Positions 42,142 to 56,328 of a DNA stretch of 64,000 nucleotides are shown piece after piece (the first letter of the stretch is position 1; each line of letters starts with the position of its first letter). The notes below the pieces were generated by a model. That model saw only the letters and a program-made list of their open reading frames with translations. It had not been told where the DNA came from and did no database searches. The stretch lies in the NCBI GenBank assembly GCA_018136815.1, contig CM030938.1, forward strand, positions 1,338,202-1,402,201, read 5' to 3'. A program made the translations under genes and the position numbers. This DNA comes from Isochrysis galbana. Taxonomy: Eukaryota > Haptophyta > Isochrysidales > Isochrysidaceae.

Positions 42142-42362
42142 ACCTGCCCGTACGCCTTGACGTGTGTTGATTGATGATTGATGTCACAGACCTACAGGCA
42201 ATACATACACCTATGCACCCCTTCACATCTCCCCCCCTCGCAGACCCCCGGCTCCCATTCTAACTTCCGGACGCCTTGGCGTATGTTGATGCCACAGATA
42301 CATTGTACACCTATGCACCCCTTCAATCAAATCTCACCCCTTGCAGACCCCCGGCTCCCATT
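42142..42362. repeat. Two tandem copies of a ~110-bp unit, also found at 25230-25330
   Basis: Each copy contains CGCCTTG(A/G)CGT, GATG(T)CACAGA, CACCTATGCACCCCTTCA and CAGACCCCCGGCTCCCATTC. The second starts near 42270. Function unknown, probably part of a dispersed element. Confidence 0.6.
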
Positions 42363-42421
42363 CTCCCATTCAAGAGCCTCAGCCGGAGCATCATGAACCC
42401 TAGCCGGAGACCATAAACAGC

Positions 42422-42890
42422 CTACATTGTCAATGCCAAGGTTGTATTTGTCATTGCGATTGTTAACAAACTAAGTTTATACTTGGTCACGATGGAGCGC
42501 GCCGGCGCGACTCCCCTCTCTTTCGGCCTCCCCGCCGAGGGCGGCAAGCGAAGACGGCGGTGGCGATGCCGATGGGCGTAGAAAGCGCGGCGCGAGAGGC
42601 ACCCTTCCTCCACAGGCCCGGAGTCCTCGTTGGTGGTGGTGGTGGTGGCCTCCTCGGTCGGAGAAAGGGCCTCCTCCTCAGTATCAGGAACGCGAACAGG
42701 CTCCGCCTCCTCCGCTGCGCCCTTGGAGCAGGAGAGCAGGAGGAGGAACGAGTCGTGCAAGCAGCGCTTGCGCTCGGCGTCCAGTCGACAGGTGGCCGTG
42801 TCTCGAGAGTCGAACGAAGCCAGCGAGCAGGAGCACGAGAGGAGAGGACGGAGGACCGTACGGATGCGCGCCGAGTCGACACCATCGTGA
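42422..42890 (-). CDS. Possible coding exon fragment (Cys/Ser-rich, then acidic)
   Basis: On the minus strand a frame reads RLDAERKRCLHDSFLLLLSC, then EPVRVPDTEEEALSPTEE, which looks more protein-like than the overlapping plus-strand frames. It runs into the dispersed terminal palindrome at 42464-42483 before its stop, so the end is probably derived from a repeat. No domain is recognised. CT-rich sequence upstream on the sense strand (43000-42900) fits the pattern of gene leaders in this window. Confidence 0.25.
42464..42483 (+). repeat. Copy of the dispersed terminal palindrome
   Basis: A near-copy of AACTAAGTTTATACTTAGTT (here ending TTGGTC). The same 20-mer marks the ends of repeats at 46681, 54111, 25753 (reverse) and 62246 (reverse). 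What follows to the right is not obviously the same repeat body. Confidence 0.6.
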
Positions 42891-43548
42891 GGAAGACGAG
42901 GGCGAAGAGAGAGCTGGAGGGTGAGCGAGGAGGGAGGCAGGCAGGAGCCTTCTCTCTCTGATAGGTCGGTGAGAGGGAGAGGGGGGAGGGGGGAGGGGGG
43001 GAGGGGGGGGGGGCGGGGGGGGGCGGGGGGAGACCAAAAGACCGGACCAGCTGTTTACGTTAATGTTCTCGTCATATACTGTAATAATCCCCGGTCCAAG
43101 GGGGGTGCCTCCAGGGTTCCCGCCCGTCCTCCGCGCCCAGAGTTCCCCCACGGAAAGAGTGAACGCACGGCGTGCACCTTCCTGGAAGTTGCTATGCGCA
43201 CGCACGGCGCCCCCGCGGGGGGACCGATGCACATCGCGCCGTGCCCATGCACGGCGTGCACAATGTGATTGCAAGTCATCACACGTGCTCGGGCTACCGG
43301 CTGTGTTTCCTAGCTAGGCCCCCTAGTACGAAGGCGTCAGCACGCCGACCGAACACGAGACCGCTCCTCATCTTCGGCGCGCTTCTCCAGCCGCGCGGCC
43401 TTCTTTCTTTGAGCTGCATCCTCTACCTTTGCTGCCTCTTGTTGCCTCTTTTGCTTCTCTCCCCACATGTCCCTAAGAGCTAAGAGCTAAGAGTGAAAGA
43501 TCCGGACAATCAAGTCGCGTTCCGTCGAAATCCCTAGTGAGTGACGAG

Positions 43549-43653
43549 TGACCGGGCTATCATTGGGCATCGCGCCACAGTCCACAGTCCACAGTCCAAA
43601 AAATGCAGCCCAACTCATACTTGTAGTTACAAAGCCCCTGTTTGACCGCCCTA
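43549..43653 (-). mobile_element. L-type end fragment of the TAGGG transposon family
   Basis: On the minus strand from 43653: TAGGGCGGTCAAACAGGGGC, then the L-type subterminal sequence including GGGCTGCATTTTTTGGAC and GGCGCGATGCCCAAT, with a small tandem CACAGTC insertion. It ends at about 43560 next to a GTGACCGGGCTA motif shared with other loci. The interior is missing. Confidence 0.8.
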
Positions 43654-43857
43654 CAATGAACACCCGTCAACTACAGACTCACCCTCCCATAAAAAGGAAA
43701 CGCGCGTATTTTTTTACCAGCTACTCGTCTTGTAGTCCAAACAATAGCTCTTCGAGTGCGGCTTCTTCTTTGATGACTTTCTTTTACCAGCTATCAATCC
43801 ACTTATATCGGAAGTCTCTGGTAAGCACCCGCTACCGAACTCTTCTCATCTCAGCGG

Positions 43858-44009
43858 CCCTCTCTAACGATCTCTTTCTCTCTCCTCCTCGTTCTCTTCT
43901 CTCTCTCTAACCGCACCAATCGTCGTCGTCGCCATCACCATCATCCTCTCTCTCCCTCCTGCTTCTTCTCTTTTCTTCCCTCTCTTCTCTCTTCTCTCTC
44001 TCTCTCTCT

Positions 44010-44059
<50 letters not shown>
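43858..44059 (+). repeat. CT-rich tract ending in 49-nt poly-C, upstream of the ZIP gene
   Basis: CT microsatellite (43858-44010) followed by 49 uninterrupted C residues (44011-44059), then further C-rich sequence including (CCCA)n near 44195-44240. The ZIP coding start lies about 880 bp downstream. Sense-strand pyrimidine, as for other genes here. Confidence 0.85.
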
Positions 44060-44061
<2 letters not shown>

Positions 44062-44935
44062 CTCTTCTTCCCTCGTGTCGCCATCGTGAGCGCCGCCCAC
44101 ACTCCCTCCCTTCCCCACCGCCCCCTCTCCCGCGCCCTCCGCCACCTCCCCGCCACCACCCCCTTCCCTCCGTGCCCCCCACCCCCCCACCTCACCGCAC
44201 CCCCCACCCACCCACCCACCCACCCACCCCACCCCCACACAGCATAGCTGCGGCCTCTGGATTCTCCCAGTGCACTCTCCCCTTGTCCCTACAAGGCCTC
44301 TATCACCACTCTAGCACACGAGGGGTGCCGCGGCGCAGAGCTCCCATCCGTCGCGCGCACTTGTATCCTCAGTAGTGCGCACATGATGCCGCTCCGGCGC
44401 CCCTTTTCCCCCCGAGCGAGTGGACTCAACCTACTTATCCGCGGTGCAATGTGCTGCGGCGGGGCTTATGGAGCCCATGGTCTTGGCCTGCGTACAACGA
44501 GAAGAGACGCTGCGGGGCGCCGGATGCTAGGCACGTCACTACACGGTCGTTTGCGCCAAGACATGCGCGCTCGGCAAGACGGCGTGTCACACGAACCCAC
44601 ATTCTTTCACTTCCACTTCTTTTTGCCACAATGACCCCTCACAAACGCTGCTCCTATTTGTGCGTAGCTGTGTTCTCTTCCTCACCCCTCATTCGCAATG
44701 CCCATCTACGTAGGCCGATCCTACCCACTTGCGCTCGCGGGCGACGACGCTGGAGCCCACGTCTCCTCGTGCGCCCTTGCTCCCCATTGAGGCGTCGTCT
44801 CCACCACCCGGCAAAGCATATTTCGGCGCCCGTGACCGCGCTACTGCCACGCCGTCATTGCTTCCGCCCGAATCCACTGTTGCTGTGGCGAGTGCCTTCC
44901 TCTTGCTGATCATCTTCCTCGCCAGCGCCGTGCGG

Positions 44936-46091
44936 ATGGCCTCCTACTCGAGCTCCCACTTCCTCAGAGCCTTTGGAATTTCTCTGGGCGCCGGTCTTTC
45001 TACTGGTTTTGGCGCTGCGCTCATCTTCATGACCACCTCGTTGAATCGCGCGTTGCTCGCGGGCACACTTGCCTTCTCTGCTGGCGTGATGATCTACGTA
45101 TCGCTTGTCGAGGTGATTGGCGTCTCCACCGAGTACTTCAACAAAGGCTACCCGGAATCGCTGTCATTTGCACTCGCCACTGCCTCCTTCTTTGGCGGTG
45201 TACTTATCATGGCTGTCGTCGATCGGATGGTGCACATCATCTTTGCAGTCGTGACGAGCTCGACGCCGGCGGTAGATCGCAGCTCGGATTCCATGGCTTT
45301 TTCGTCTGCAGCCAATGACAGCGGTGCGCGCCGGCGCGACCGAGACGGTGACCGCAGCGACAGTGAGGAAGAGGGCCTCGCAATTGAAGCGGTTGGGCGC
45401 ATTGCGGAGCGCAGACGGCTGCTTGCCATGTCAGCCGTTGTGTCGGCTGCCATCGTGCTGCACAACATCCCGGAAGGAATGGCCACTTATGTGGCATCGT
45501 TCCATTCTGTGAGCTCGGGCTTGCCGCTGGCGGCGGCGATAGCCGTGCACAACATTCCTGAAGGCGAGTGCAACCCCTGCACCATCCGCGCGTCGCCGAG
45601 GGAGTAGTTGTGGGCAGTTCCAACTGCACATGAGCTTTTTTATACTCTTTCCGTAACGTAGGCTTGGCGGTAGCAATGCCCATATACCACGCCACGCACT
45701 CACGGCTCAAGGCGCTGGCTCTCGGCACGCTGAGCGGCTTGTCCGAGCCTTTCGGCGCACTTTTGGCATCGGCTGTCGCCAACGAGAGGTCTTCCACTGG
45801 AGCCTTTGGCGCCATGTTTGGCATCACAGCGGGCATGATGACGTGAGCCCAGCGTTGAGAACCCACCCACACGCATGGAAAGCCCCAGCTTAGTCTTGCC
45901 TGTTGACAAGGCACACAAGTGTCTCACTTCACCCGCACATGGCCTGCAGGTTTGTTTGCATCAGCGAGCTGCTACCATCGGCATTCGCCGAGAAGGGGGT
46001 GCAACGTGGCACTGTCATCATCTCCTTCTTCGGGGGTTGCGCTGTAATGGCAAGCTCGCTTGTGATCGAGAAATTCGCGACAGCATCCTGA
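44936..46091 (+). CDS. ZIP family divalent metal transporter (ZupT/GufA-like)
   Basis: Moves zinc or related divalent cations into the cytosol across the plasma or an organelle membrane. Exons 44936-45563, 45662-45842 and 45950-46091 total 951 bp, 316 residues. Helix 1 is LRAFGISLGAGLSTGFGAAL, with SAGVMIYVSLVEV next. A charged loop (about 110-160) is Asp/Arg/Glu-rich rather than His-rich. The metal site is HNIPEG at 176-181 (helix 4) and again at 205-210 (helix 5), followed by LSEPFGALLA in helix 6. The second HNIPEG is rebuilt across the first intron, which has a GC donor (GAAG then GCGAGT) and a normal AG. The second intron is GT-AG. An upstream in-frame hydrophobic stretch (VAVASAFLLLIIFLASAV) without an ATG might mean a 5' exon. 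ATG at 44936 fits the family's usual start. Confidence 0.9.
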
Positions 46092-46664
46092 TTTACTAAT
46101 GAGGATGCGCCAATGTGAACTGTTGGAAGTGGTGGTGGTGTAGATGGAGTTGTGGATCGTTACAAGCCAGGATATGAACATGGGGAGTAGGGAGGGACGA
46201 GGAGGGCTGGGGAGACGTCGGGTGCGAGCCGTGGGTATGGACAGGGGTTGGGGTAAGCCCAGGCAGGACGCGTGCATGGCTCAGGACGCGAGGGGACGTA
46301 GCACGCAAGAGGATCACGGGGCAGAGGGTCACATGCGTCGGACATTGGGACGGAAGACGGAGGCAGCAAGAAAAGGCATCACCACGGGGGGAGCGAGGAA
46401 CGCGGGAACACACCAAAAAATAAACGGGGCAGGACGGAGAAGAAAGTAGGGGAACCTAGGGGCAGCGCAGGAACCTTCAGATTTTTTTTAGGGGCAGCAC
46501 AGGGAAACGCGAGAGATCCCCCCCGCCGCGGCCGCGGAGCGGTGAGCCGCCTCCGGGGGATAACGAATAAGGGGGGCGGGGGGGAGACGGCTGGGGGGGG
46601 CGTCTTCGGCCGAAACTAGAAACTAGCCCGGTCACTCACTAGGGGGGTGCGGAGGGCACCATCT
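46092..46664. other. Intergenic, 3' flank of the ZIP gene
   Basis: No gene is seen. AACTAGCCCGGTCACTCACT at 46620-46639 is the reverse complement of a GTGACCGGGCTA motif also present near 25575, 43553 and 49965. Confidence 0.35.
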
Positions 46665-47136
46665 GTAATGGGCAAACGAGAACTAAGTTTATACTTAGTT
46701 CGCCCATGGGGGGGCACGAGCCCCCCTCTCTCTCCACTCCTCCCCTGCCATGGGGGAGGATCCGCCCACTCTCCTGGCACGCCTGATGGCTTGCCAGGAG
46801 CACACAACCCTGCTGACCCATTCCTCTCCCCACAGGCCCGCCTGACTCGCCCGCCCTGGCCCGTCGTGGCCTGCCCATTCCTCTGACCAGCCCCTCCTCC
46901 CCCTGGGCCCCCCTGTTCAGGACCCCCCAGCCAGCTCCAGTCGACCCGCAGGGGCTCGGAGCGACAGCGAGGGAGAGGCAGGAGGGGCGAGGGCCATGCC
47001 CCAGCCTCACCTGCCCCCTGAGCTGTGCTCCCAGGCCCTGCAGGCCATCTGGGGACCTGAGCGAGGGGCCGCAGGCGCGCGCCATGGGCCCCCGCCGCAG
47101 GGAAGAGAGGAGGAAAAGGGAAGAGGGAGGGGAGGG

Positions 47137-48490
47137 GTAGGGGTGGGGACGGGAAAAATCGACTTTTCAAAATTGCACCCAAAACTCCAAGAGAAATCAA
47201 GGAGGGATTCCTCATGATGACACCAAAGCAGCTACAAAGTTTCGCGAGTTGATTCTTTCGTGGTCACGAGTACGAACGTCCGCAATGCGGTGATTTTTTT
47301 GCAGTGGCCAAGGATTTTTTTTTAGCTACACACACCCTCATCACCATGAGCGCCATGCGCAAGATGCAAGTGCAAGAGTGCAAGTGCTGCTGACTGCTTC
47401 TCAAGTTCGAGCACTTCTGAGATTTGATGAGGCCTGGCGATAGTCTAGTCCCATGTATGTAGTTCTAGAATAGTATTCGCTCTCATCTTCAGTGATGTTC
47501 ACCAAGACGAGCTACTTCAAACTCTTTTTAGCGGCACTTCGCTCTGCGGCCCGGCGCAGCCCGGCGATGAGCTGAATGAATAATGCGTTCGCACTCCGCG
47601 CACAAATGCGCGCCCTACCCACCAATGCGCTACAACGCAGGCGCGAAGTGGCCGCCGCTTCGGCAAAAGTGCAGGCCGTGGTGCGCTCATCCAATCCGCC
47701 AAAAAACTACTCAACCTCAAAACAAAGACTAGAAAATAGCAGTAGCAGTAGCAGGCGATTTCTAAATCTCAATCTGTTCAAGGACGCTCGCAACAAAGTT
47801 GCACCTAGATCAATTAGTTGTTGTTTGTACCCACACACAACATACCGCTCGCATGCGGATAACGACTGCACCCATGACAACAACAACGCCACAATCGACA
47901 ATCGAGGGAAACGTTGATCCCATAGATTCCTAGTAGCTAGAGTACCAAGGCCCGAACTTGGCCCACTCCGCATCGCCAGCCACACTTCTTGCAGCTGTGT
48001 GGGGCCGCCTTGAACGCTGGCCTACGAGGTAAGGGAGTGGTGTCATGAGCACAAGCGGGGCCGCGCCCACAGCACGACTTGCATCCGCGTTAGTTAGCAG
48101 CCAAGCGCCGTGGGCTCTGGCCCGCATCAGCCACGCGGCCACGGCCATCCAGCTAGAGCCCTTTGGCACACAAAACACCAAGCTTGCAAAGCAAAGGAAC
48201 CTACGTTTGGGGCCGAGCGCGGCGACATTCTAGCACTATGTCAAGCCAGGCAGGCTGCTAGCGAGATAGATCCCTGTCGAGCCGGCAACACACCCAAACT
48301 CCGAGGCAAAAAGAGGGAATGGTGCCGTAGGCACCGATCAGTGCCCACGGCACCACTTGGAGGAGGCAATGCGAGCCACAGCTCCAGCTGCGCTAGCGGT
48401 CCAGCGCGGTGGTTCTGGCGCCCGCTCTCGCACCAGCCGCGCTGTCAGCATGAACTCACCACAACCTTCCTGCAACCTTGCAATCCATGC
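47137..48490 (-). repeat. Repeat copy 2, inverted relative to 35727-36869
   Basis: Reverse-complement match of 35727-36869. Includes GGGAAAAATCGACTTTTC near 47150, ACAAAGTTTCGCGAGTTG near 47235, and the first hairpin of the array. Divergence is visible but low in blocks. Part of the larger insertion at 46681-49839. Confidence 0.8.
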
Positions 48491-48760
48491 TTGTGTGACA
48501 AAGGGAGGAAATGGTGCCGTGGGTACCAAGGGGGACCTCGGTGCCCACGGCACCACTCGTACCACCAACCACGGCCCCGGCCGTGCAAGCGGTCGGGCGC
48601 GCCCCTTCGGCACGTCTGGCATCGCGCACACGGCAAATTAAAATTTCACAGCGCCAGCGCCAGCGCACATCGCGCTGGAATATTTCGCCTGCGGGGTAAC
48701 AGGAGGGAATGGTGCCGTGAGTACCGAGAGGGAGCCTCGGTACCCGCGGCACCACTGACA
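48325..48760 (+). repeat. Array of three long hairpins at ~195-bp spacing
   Basis: Three inverted repeats begin near 48325, 48517 and 48712, each preceded by GGGAATGGTGCCGT or GGAAATGGTGCCGT and closing with CACGGCACC or CGCGGCACC. Arms are 14-20 bp with compensating differences: GGGCAC/GTGCCC-type in one, GGTACC- and GAGGCTCC-type extensions in others. A fourth lies at 35850-35883 in the inverted copy. Sequence between hairpins also repeats loosely. Confidence 0.75.
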
Positions 48761-49854
48761 AGAGGCGTGGGCTACGGAACTGGGCACGACTGGGCCCGAT
48801 ATCAGCCGCTCTAGACGCCTCAGATCCCACTTTGGAGTGGTGGCCGAGGCGCCTTCCTGGATCTGCGCGGTAACCGAAGGGAATGTCAGTTTCTGTGGAG
48901 AGGAACGGCCTGGCGAGCATGCGAAAACGTGTGTATCACGCAACATGCATGCTATGGGTTCGGAGTGAGCGGACGCGGGTGTGCAAGGTGAGGAGGGCAG
49001 CGCACCGGTGTGATAAGCCGCTCCACGCGCGTCGGAGCGCGTCGGGTCACCAAGATTGGCCGCCATGGCCACCTAACGTGTGGGGGGTCACGAGGGGTTC
49101 AAACGACAACACTGAGGCGCCCACCACCAGAGCTCGGCTCGGTCGGCGGGCGAACGTGCTGTTCGACCCACAGAGCCATCTCTTGGGCCAAACTTGTCGC
49201 GCCAGTCGCGAGCGAGCCTGCAACACCCCACCACACGTCCGCAGGAGCGTGGTGGAGATCGACCACCTCGAGCGAGGCGGAGACCATCGCTCCGCTCCGC
49301 AGACGAGAAGCGGCAGAGGAATTCTTCGCCCCCCCTCACGAAAAAAGTACTCGCTTCCAGGAAGGATGGAAGGGGTTTTCTTTTTCTTCCCCTCCCCACC
49401 CCTAGGAGGGGGGAGCGGCAGCTCTCCCCTCCGGCAGAAACGTGTCTTCTCGCCCCGTTTGGGTAAGAGAAGACAGGGGCGCCAGAGCTAGGAGGGAAGG
49501 GCCGCGGCTCGCCGTGGCCACTCGCACTAGCGAGGGAGATTAGCGCTTCTGGGCCCCTATCTCACGAGTGCCCCCCCCCCCCTGCGTTGCTTTTACCCGA
49601 AAGGGGTTTTCCCCCAGCGTGGACTCGAGGAGAGGACGCGCTGGGGTGCGCGGGGTCGGTGCGTGCACTGGGGGGAGGACAAATATCGAGGGGAGGGGGC
49701 GGTGCCCCCTCCCCCCGGTAGCACCCGGACACCTGGCTCGTCAGGCGCATGGCGGGATTCCGGGACGGAAAAGTTGTGTCCAATTAGCTAGTGGGGTTGG
49801 CTAGGATATAACATTAATTATTTTATTTTATTTATTTATGTAATGGGCAAACGA

Positions 49855-50319
49855 AGGCCTAAATGAGCTCCCTTACAGGTTCTGTTATGGGAGTTCAGCA
49901 AAAAATCGGGGGTACGCCCGGGGGAGTCGGTGGGAAATAGTGGTTAAAGCATTAGCGCTGAGTGACCGGGCTGCGGGCCTACGAGTACCGCACATATTTA
50001 TGACCGCATTCCCAGGAAGTGTACAAGAGCGAGCACTGAGCGAATGCGTCGGCATCAACGATCTCTGAGCACTAAAACACACAGCCAAGCAATACACCTC
50101 CGTGCACATGTCTTCGCGGGTTAAAAGCTGGCCTCAAGCCACTGAGCCTCCCCCCCTCATCCTCCCATTCCCAAGCGTGCTGCATGCCGGATCGGATGAT
50201 GTGCACCGGAGCACGAGCGCAGCAAAGTCACCGTGTGAGCGGCAGGTGGCCACTGCCACCGCCTAGCAATGCGGCGACCAACGGTGGCCAATCTGGCACG
50301 AAGTGTGCTACCGTGCGGC
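49855..50319. other. Intergenic, 3' flank of the GT31 gene
   Basis: 49930-49975 shares GGTGGGAAATAGTGGTTAAA and GTGACCGGGCT with 25545-25580. Otherwise nothing is recognised. Confidence 0.35.
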
Positions 50320-52957
<2,638 letters not shown>

Positions 52958-53091
52958 CTACTCTACCTATATATAGATATATACATCTTCTGAGGGTGCC
53001 TTAGTGAAAGAGAGAAGAGAAGAGAGAAGACTATAAATATCTTACCTAACTACCCCGCCCGCAAGGAGCCAACAGCCCCCGACAGTAGTTC

Positions 53092-54080
53092 TAGGGCGGT
53101 CAAACAGCTATTTTAACTTCTAAGGGTGAAAATTGACCAAGTCAAGATTGAGGATTCATTACGAGATTTTTGGATATGGTGACCGGATAGGTGTAACTAG
53201 CACATATCCGGTGCCCTTTGGGCCCTAGACCCCCAACGGTAGCCCCCACAGCGATGCGCGATGCGTAACCAGAAAACGCGCAAATTGGCCAGAAATCACT
53301 ATCGCGGAGGGCCGACGTCCGACGCGAGCGCGGGCGAGCGTCGGGCCGCTAATCGACGCGTCCCCGGCGCAGCGTGCCTCGGCCAGCCACAACCATGCGC
53401 GTAGGCTGCCAGGAGCGCCTCTTACTGCCCCCCATGCCCGCCGCCGCCTCATCGCAAATCGCCCCCTCGCCCCTCGCGTCCCTCGCTCGCTAGCGCGCCA
53501 ACGGAGGGGTCCCGGAGCGCCCGAGTTAGGCGTGCGCCCGGGCGCGCTGCGAAAGCTTTCTTCGCCATCAGCCCGGTGTCCGGGCCAGCCAGGACATTGA
53601 GTGAGCAGAACCCGCCGCGCCAGCGACGCCAATCGCGCCAGCCGCGCGCCGGTGCCTCGTCGCAATCCACCCCCGGCGGCATTCAAACGCGCTCACGCAC
53701 GGCCCCGAGGGGCCCGGAGCGCCCAACTCGGAGCCACGACCGGGCGCGCTGCGAGGCCCTTCTTGCTCATTAGCCCGGTGTGCGGGCCAGCCAAGGCACC
53801 AAATGTCAAAGTGCCGCCGGGACGGCGCCGCCAATCGCGCCCGCCGCGCGCTGGAACCTCGTCGAAGTCTGCGACCATTCGCCCCGCATGCGCGCTAACG
53901 CGCCGCCGCGAGGGGCCCGGAGAGCCCGAGTTAGGCGTGCGCCCGGGCGCGCTGCGAAAGCTTTCTTCGCCATCAGCCCGGTGTCCGGGCCAGCCAGGAC
54001 ACTGAGTGAGCAGAACCCGCCGCGCCAGCGACCCAAGGTGGCTCGAATCCCGGTCCAAGTCCAAGTACAACCCTAACTAC
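53092..54080 (+). mobile_element. TAGGG-family transposon, R-type end with ~200-bp tandem units
   Basis: Starts TAGGGCGGTCAAACAG at 53092. The subterminal stretch includes AACTTCTAAGGGTGAAAATT, AAGTCAAGATTGAGGATT and TAGCACATATCCGGTGCC. From about 53240 to 54050 there are several diverged ~200-bp units recognisable by GCGCGCTGCGAAAGC, CATCAGCCCGGTGTCCGGGC and CTCGTCG. It shares architecture, but limited identity, with the array at 59105-60720. The opposite end was not found. Confidence 0.75.
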
Positions 54081-54089
54081 CAGGCCCGC

Positions 54090-54882
54090 ATTACTGAGCA
54101 ATTGTGTGGCAACTAAGTTTATACTTGGTTGACCCATGGGGGGGCACGAGCCCCCCCCTCTCTCCACTCCTCCCCTGCCGTTGGGGAGGAACCACCCATC
54201 CTCCTGGCATGCCTGATGGCTTGCCAGGAGGCCACTGCCCTGCTGACCCACTTTCCCACGGACAGGCTCGCCTGATTCGCTCGTCCTGGCCTGTCGTGGC
54301 CAGCCCATCGCTCCAACCCCCCCTCCCCCCCTGTTCGACAGGCAGACAGGTGCAGATTGGGGGCCCCTGAGGCTCAGGAGCGCCAGCGAGGGAGAGGCAG
54401 GGGAGACCAGGGCCCAGCCCCAGCCTCCTCTGCCCCCTGAGCTGGCCTCCAGGAGCCTCCAGGGGTCGCCAGCAGGCAGCTGCTGGCCTGTCGCAGGCAC
54501 GCCATCGCGCGTGCCGCAGGAGAGAGGAGAGAGAGCGCGGAGAAGGGGGTGGGCGGAGCGAGAGCTCCGCCCACCGAAAAATAGGTAAGTCCCGCACCTG
54601 TTTACAGGATAAGTCGGGACTGAGGACGCCCCCAGCCCGGTAGGCGTAGGAGGAAGGAGAGAACGGATCACCGGGGGGGGGCGCGGGCCACCGGACCATA
54701 TCTAAGCCCTTTTCCCCTATCCCCCTAGTAGTGCACGGGGGGAGTCGCCTGATGGCGGGGGGGAAAGGGCCGGGGGAGTGGGGGTGTAGAAAGTTTTGCT
54801 GCGTGAGTAGAAAGTAGAGGGTCCACGGCCGCGTGTGCGGTGAGACTATTAAGAAGTTTATATTACTGAGCAACTGTGTGGC
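54090..54882. mobile_element. Retroposon-like insertion of ~750 bp with 21-bp direct repeats
   Basis: Body 54111-54861. The 21-bp flank at 54090-54110 (ATTACTGAGCA, then ATTGTGTGGC) recurs at 54862-54882 with one mismatch. It starts with AACTAAGTTTATACTTGGTT and is similar over about 430 bp to the start of the larger insertion at 46681. Shared landmarks include CCCATGGGGGGGCACGAGCC, CACTCCTCCCCTGCCG and GCCTGATGGCTTGCCAGGAG. No coding region. Confidence 0.75.
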
Positions 54883-55374
54883 CTCAAGTTCCCCAAGGAT
54901 CTGAAGTCCGACTCGACGGAGACTGCGGCCGCAGCATGGGGTTCCCACCAAGAACCGCATTCCGCGCTAGCTGCCGGCGCGCCCTCGCAGGCAATCTCCA
55001 AGAGTGAGATCAGCATTGCTTTGACACCCCTCCGCTTCCACACGAACCCCCTCTCCGCTTCTAGACGTAGTGACGTAGTCCATTTCTTCAAACAATGTGC
55101 CTAACTTCGAATCGCTCATTACAATATTATAATATTAGTTGTGGACCACCTGATATCAGCCTCATATCGGGTCATGATATCACCTGATATCACATATCAG
55201 GTATCAGTATCAGGTCGCCAAGACCTGGTGACCTGAGCCGTGAGACCTGACGGGGCATCCGGGCGGCGCACCGCGCACCGCCACGAGCGCGAAAACGTTT
55301 TCGGGTCCGTGGTCTGTGTGTTGAAATGGTGCTGAATATGTGCAAGATCTCGTGATAAACCAACCTCAATCTTG
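54883..55374. other. Intergenic
   Basis: No gene is seen. A cluster of TGATATCACCTGATATCA-like repeats (ATATCAGG motif repeated) spans about 55140-55215. Confidence 0.4.
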
Positions 55375-55425
55375 ACTTAATGGATTTTCACCCATTGAGT
55401 TTAAAAGCCCTGTTTGACCGCCCTA
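55375..55425 (-). mobile_element. R-type end of the TAGGG transposon family, reverse orientation
   Basis: On the minus strand from 55425: TAGGGCGGTCAAACAGGGCT, then AATGGGTGAAAATCC and AAGTCAAGATTGAGG, matching 53092 onward. The flanking 7-mers differ from those at 53092, so the two ends are not one insertion. Confidence 0.75.
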
Positions 55426-55599
55426 GCCCCGCCGCACCGCGCACCGCCAACAGACGGCCAAAGGCTGTTACGAGACGAGCTGCGAGCTGCGGGCGAACTT
55501 TCCTCTTCCGGATGGGAGATTCTTGTTCTCGCCGGATCTCCGATCCCTCTCTCATCATCTTGATTGGGATTGGGATTGATTTCATCATCCCCTTCCGCT

Positions 55600-56160
<561 letters not shown>

Positions 56161-56328
56161 ACCTCATCCTTCTATTCTCTTGTGTCTCTTCTACCAGGCG
56201 GGTTGAAGGAGGGGCCAAGGAGAGAGAAGGATGAGAGGCGCAGACGCTCGATCCGACTCGATCCCCTGGCTCGCATCGGCCGTCCCTTCCACCCCCACCT
56301 CTAACCCTCTTGGCTCTGCTCCTGCAGC

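Larger units (their letters stand above)
46665..49854. mobile_element. Retroposon-like insertion of ~3.16 kb with 15-bp direct repeats
   Basis: Body about 46681-49839. GTAATGGGCAAACGA occurs immediately outside both ends (46665-46679 and 49840-49854). The left end carries the family palindrome AACTAAGTTTATACTTAGTT (one base after the direct repeat). The right end is an AT-rich tail made of TTTA/TTTAT units (about 49810-49839). The first ~430 bp match 54111-54540. The part 47137-48490 is the inverted copy of 35727-36869. 48325-48760 is a hairpin array. 48840-49800 has no recognised content. No protein is recognisable. Direct-repeat length and tail resemble a retroposon, but orientation is unresolved. 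Confidence 0.6.

Noticed and set aside
48315-48760. CRISPR array
   Set aside because: The spaced palindromic repeats are about 195 bp apart, diverge from each other, have no uniform repeat/spacer layout, and lie in a eukaryotic repeat.
54040-54062. tRNA T-arm-like GGCTCGAATCCCGG
   Set aside because: No matching acceptor, D or anticodon arms can be laid out around it. It lies in a transposon repeat unit.
53092-55425. A single transposon bounded by the TAGGG ends at 53092 and 55425
   Set aside because: Both ends are R-type and the flanking 7-mers differ (GTAGTTC and GCCCCGC). They are better explained as parts of two different insertions.
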